64,000 nt of DNA. Origin: Phorcus lineatus (lineage: Eukaryota > Mollusca > Gastropoda > Trochida > Trochidae). Shown one piece after another: positions 62,690-64,000 of the stretch. The stretch covers positions 36,270,836 to 36,334,835 of the forward strand of contig OV121088.1 in the NCBI GenBank assembly GCA_921293015.1, given 5' to 3'. Every line of letters starts with the position of its first letter. Position 1 is the stretch's first letter. Both the position numbers and the translations under genes were made by a program. Under the pieces are notes generated by a model. The model worked only from the letters and a program-made list of their open reading frames with translations, had not been told where the DNA came from and made no database searches.

Positions 62690-62876
62690 AATACAAGTCA
62701 TTTAGATAGTGAGCAACTGTAACATCGTTATATTCTGGATCACTATATGCAATAATCCAAATTGTTGTATTGTTTCAGGTCGAGTCCCTTGCAGGATTCG
62801 AACCCATACCCTCGAGTCAGGTGACACTTCCACCACTGACCGTACGATCATCTAACCAGCTCGCCCACTGGGCCTT
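62690..62876 (-). mobile_element. tRNA-derived SINE, minus strand
   Basis: Read on the minus strand, GGGCGAGCTGGTTAGA (A-box arm, about 62866-62851) is followed by a perfect B box, GGTTCGAATCC (62804-62794), and CTGCAAGGGAC. The segment beyond it (62690-62780) aligns with 34238-34338, including CATTTAGATAGTGA.CAA(C/T)TGTAAC. Acceptor pairing is absent, so this is a SINE and not a tRNA gene. Confidence 0.78.
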
Positions 62877-64000
62877 AACAAAGCAACAGAAAAAGTAATC
62901 ATGGCGGCACAGCAAAACAAAAATTCAATTCAGATAAATCAAGTGTTATACTAGGTTGTATGGTCGTGTAATTCTGTAATTTGTCATATAATTAATGTAA
63001 ATCAAAACGCTGTTAGATAACTCAAATATCCAATATCCAATATTATATGTCTATCCTCCATCATATAGAATACATACATCATGCATGTGTAAAACCTATG
63101 GACATTTGCACTTATAACGATAATATTTTGATCTCTTTAAAATCATACCAAAACTGAAGTTCAGTTTTACATATAACTGGCCTAACTGGAACTGTTATGA
63201 TGAAATGTACAAGCATTCCCGAGCACCTGTCTGTCGTAATGAAACTGACAAACATACATTTCAACGTACACGATGAAACATGGGAGTCGTCACAGAGTGT
63301 ATTCTTCTTTGAAATTAACATGGGTGTCATTGTGCGACATATTATGACATAGATGTCACTCAGTGGAATTTGTCCATGTCAAAGCTATTGATCTATTCAA
63401 AATATTCATCAGAATGATATGTTTTTGGTTTATCAAGTACACGCATGGTCACGTGTTTAGTTTTCTGTGATTTGTTTTTCATTCTTTTCATGCCAAAAAT
63501 GATTTTATATCTTCGTGTCCGTGTGTTCCTTTAACGACTGATATTCACATACTGTACTCATACAGCAAGTCATAAATAATTCTCAAACATTATCGTTAGA
63601 ACAAATATCACATTATCATTATTTTAAGTGAAGATTCCTCGATGTATTGAATTGAATACGTTAGTCATCTTTTCATTTGATTATAAATGTGGCATTAATT
63701 TTCTCGATCACAGTAGTTGTCCATGTCTGTTTCTCATTGTATTGTTATTTTCACATTTTCAGAAAATTCATTTTGAGATTTTTTTGTCAAGCAATTTAAG
63801 CATATTAGGCCTAAAAACACGTTTAAAGTAATAGGAACAGCTTACTCTTAACAATCCACTTCTATAAATGAGGAATTGAAATTAATAAAGGATTTACAGT
63901 GCTATGCTTTAAAAGGAATTCTTTAGATAGATCTTGGGATCAATCTACATATTTTCGGGGAGACCACTCTCCCGCAAGGTATAACGGGAACCAATCACTA
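62877..64000. other. No gene recognised
   Basis: AT-rich DNA to the end of the window. Short open frames on both strands match no family. Confidence 0.35.

Overview
This window is nuclear DNA from an animal. It is AT-rich, has spliced genes with GT-AG introns, and is crowded with microsatellites, minisatellites, foldback elements, tRNA-derived SINEs and decayed transposons. The one gene that can be reconstructed with confidence encodes a single-domain (about 50 kDa) hexokinase of invertebrate type. Together with the repeat content (long GA/GACA tracts, many 30-770 bp tandem arrays, MITEs) this suggests a lophotrochozoan, most likely a mollusc and perhaps a bivalve. The species assignment is inference.

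Layout. 1-9.5 kb: repeat-rich, with a mosaic array of about 770-bp units (770-4818), a related 51-bp minisatellite (5770-6330), foldback elements and dispersed repeats. 9.5-10.8 kb: a decayed mariner transposon with a LINE 3' fragment inside it on the opposite strand. 11-38 kb: mostly AT-rich DNA with no recognisable gene, interrupted by GA tracts, minisatellites (17.0-17.7, 19.3, 21.6-22.4, 25.5, 30.4 kb), a TIR element (18.5 kb), a perfect 63-bp-arm palindrome (30.7 kb), a SINE-containing tandem duplication (33.9-34.4 kb), and one possible orphan first coding exon (24.0 kb).

38.0-47.9 kb: the hexokinase gene on the + strand. A compact promoter (GC box, CCAAT box, GTCACGTGAC palindrome, TATA box) sits upstream of an eleven-exon coding region (38302-46343, 466 residues) and a candidate poly(A) signal at 47898. 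All exon junctions keep frame, and the hexokinase motifs appear in the expected order. The product would phosphorylate glucose as the first step of glycolysis. Three points deserve attention: the normally invariant NDT motif reads NDA, the signature carries Ala where Asp/Asn/Ser/Thr is usual, and the first exon encodes a cysteine cluster instead of a mitochondrial-anchor helix.

48-64 kb: no gene recognised. It holds two MITE candidates, a GA tract, several foldback elements, a third copy of the 18.5-kb TIR family, a third copy of a dispersed repeat and a minus-strand SINE. Apart from the hexokinase gene the interest lies in repeat architecture: several repeat families recur two or more times within the window. 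I found no operon, CRISPR array, phage, or convincing new multi-gene system.
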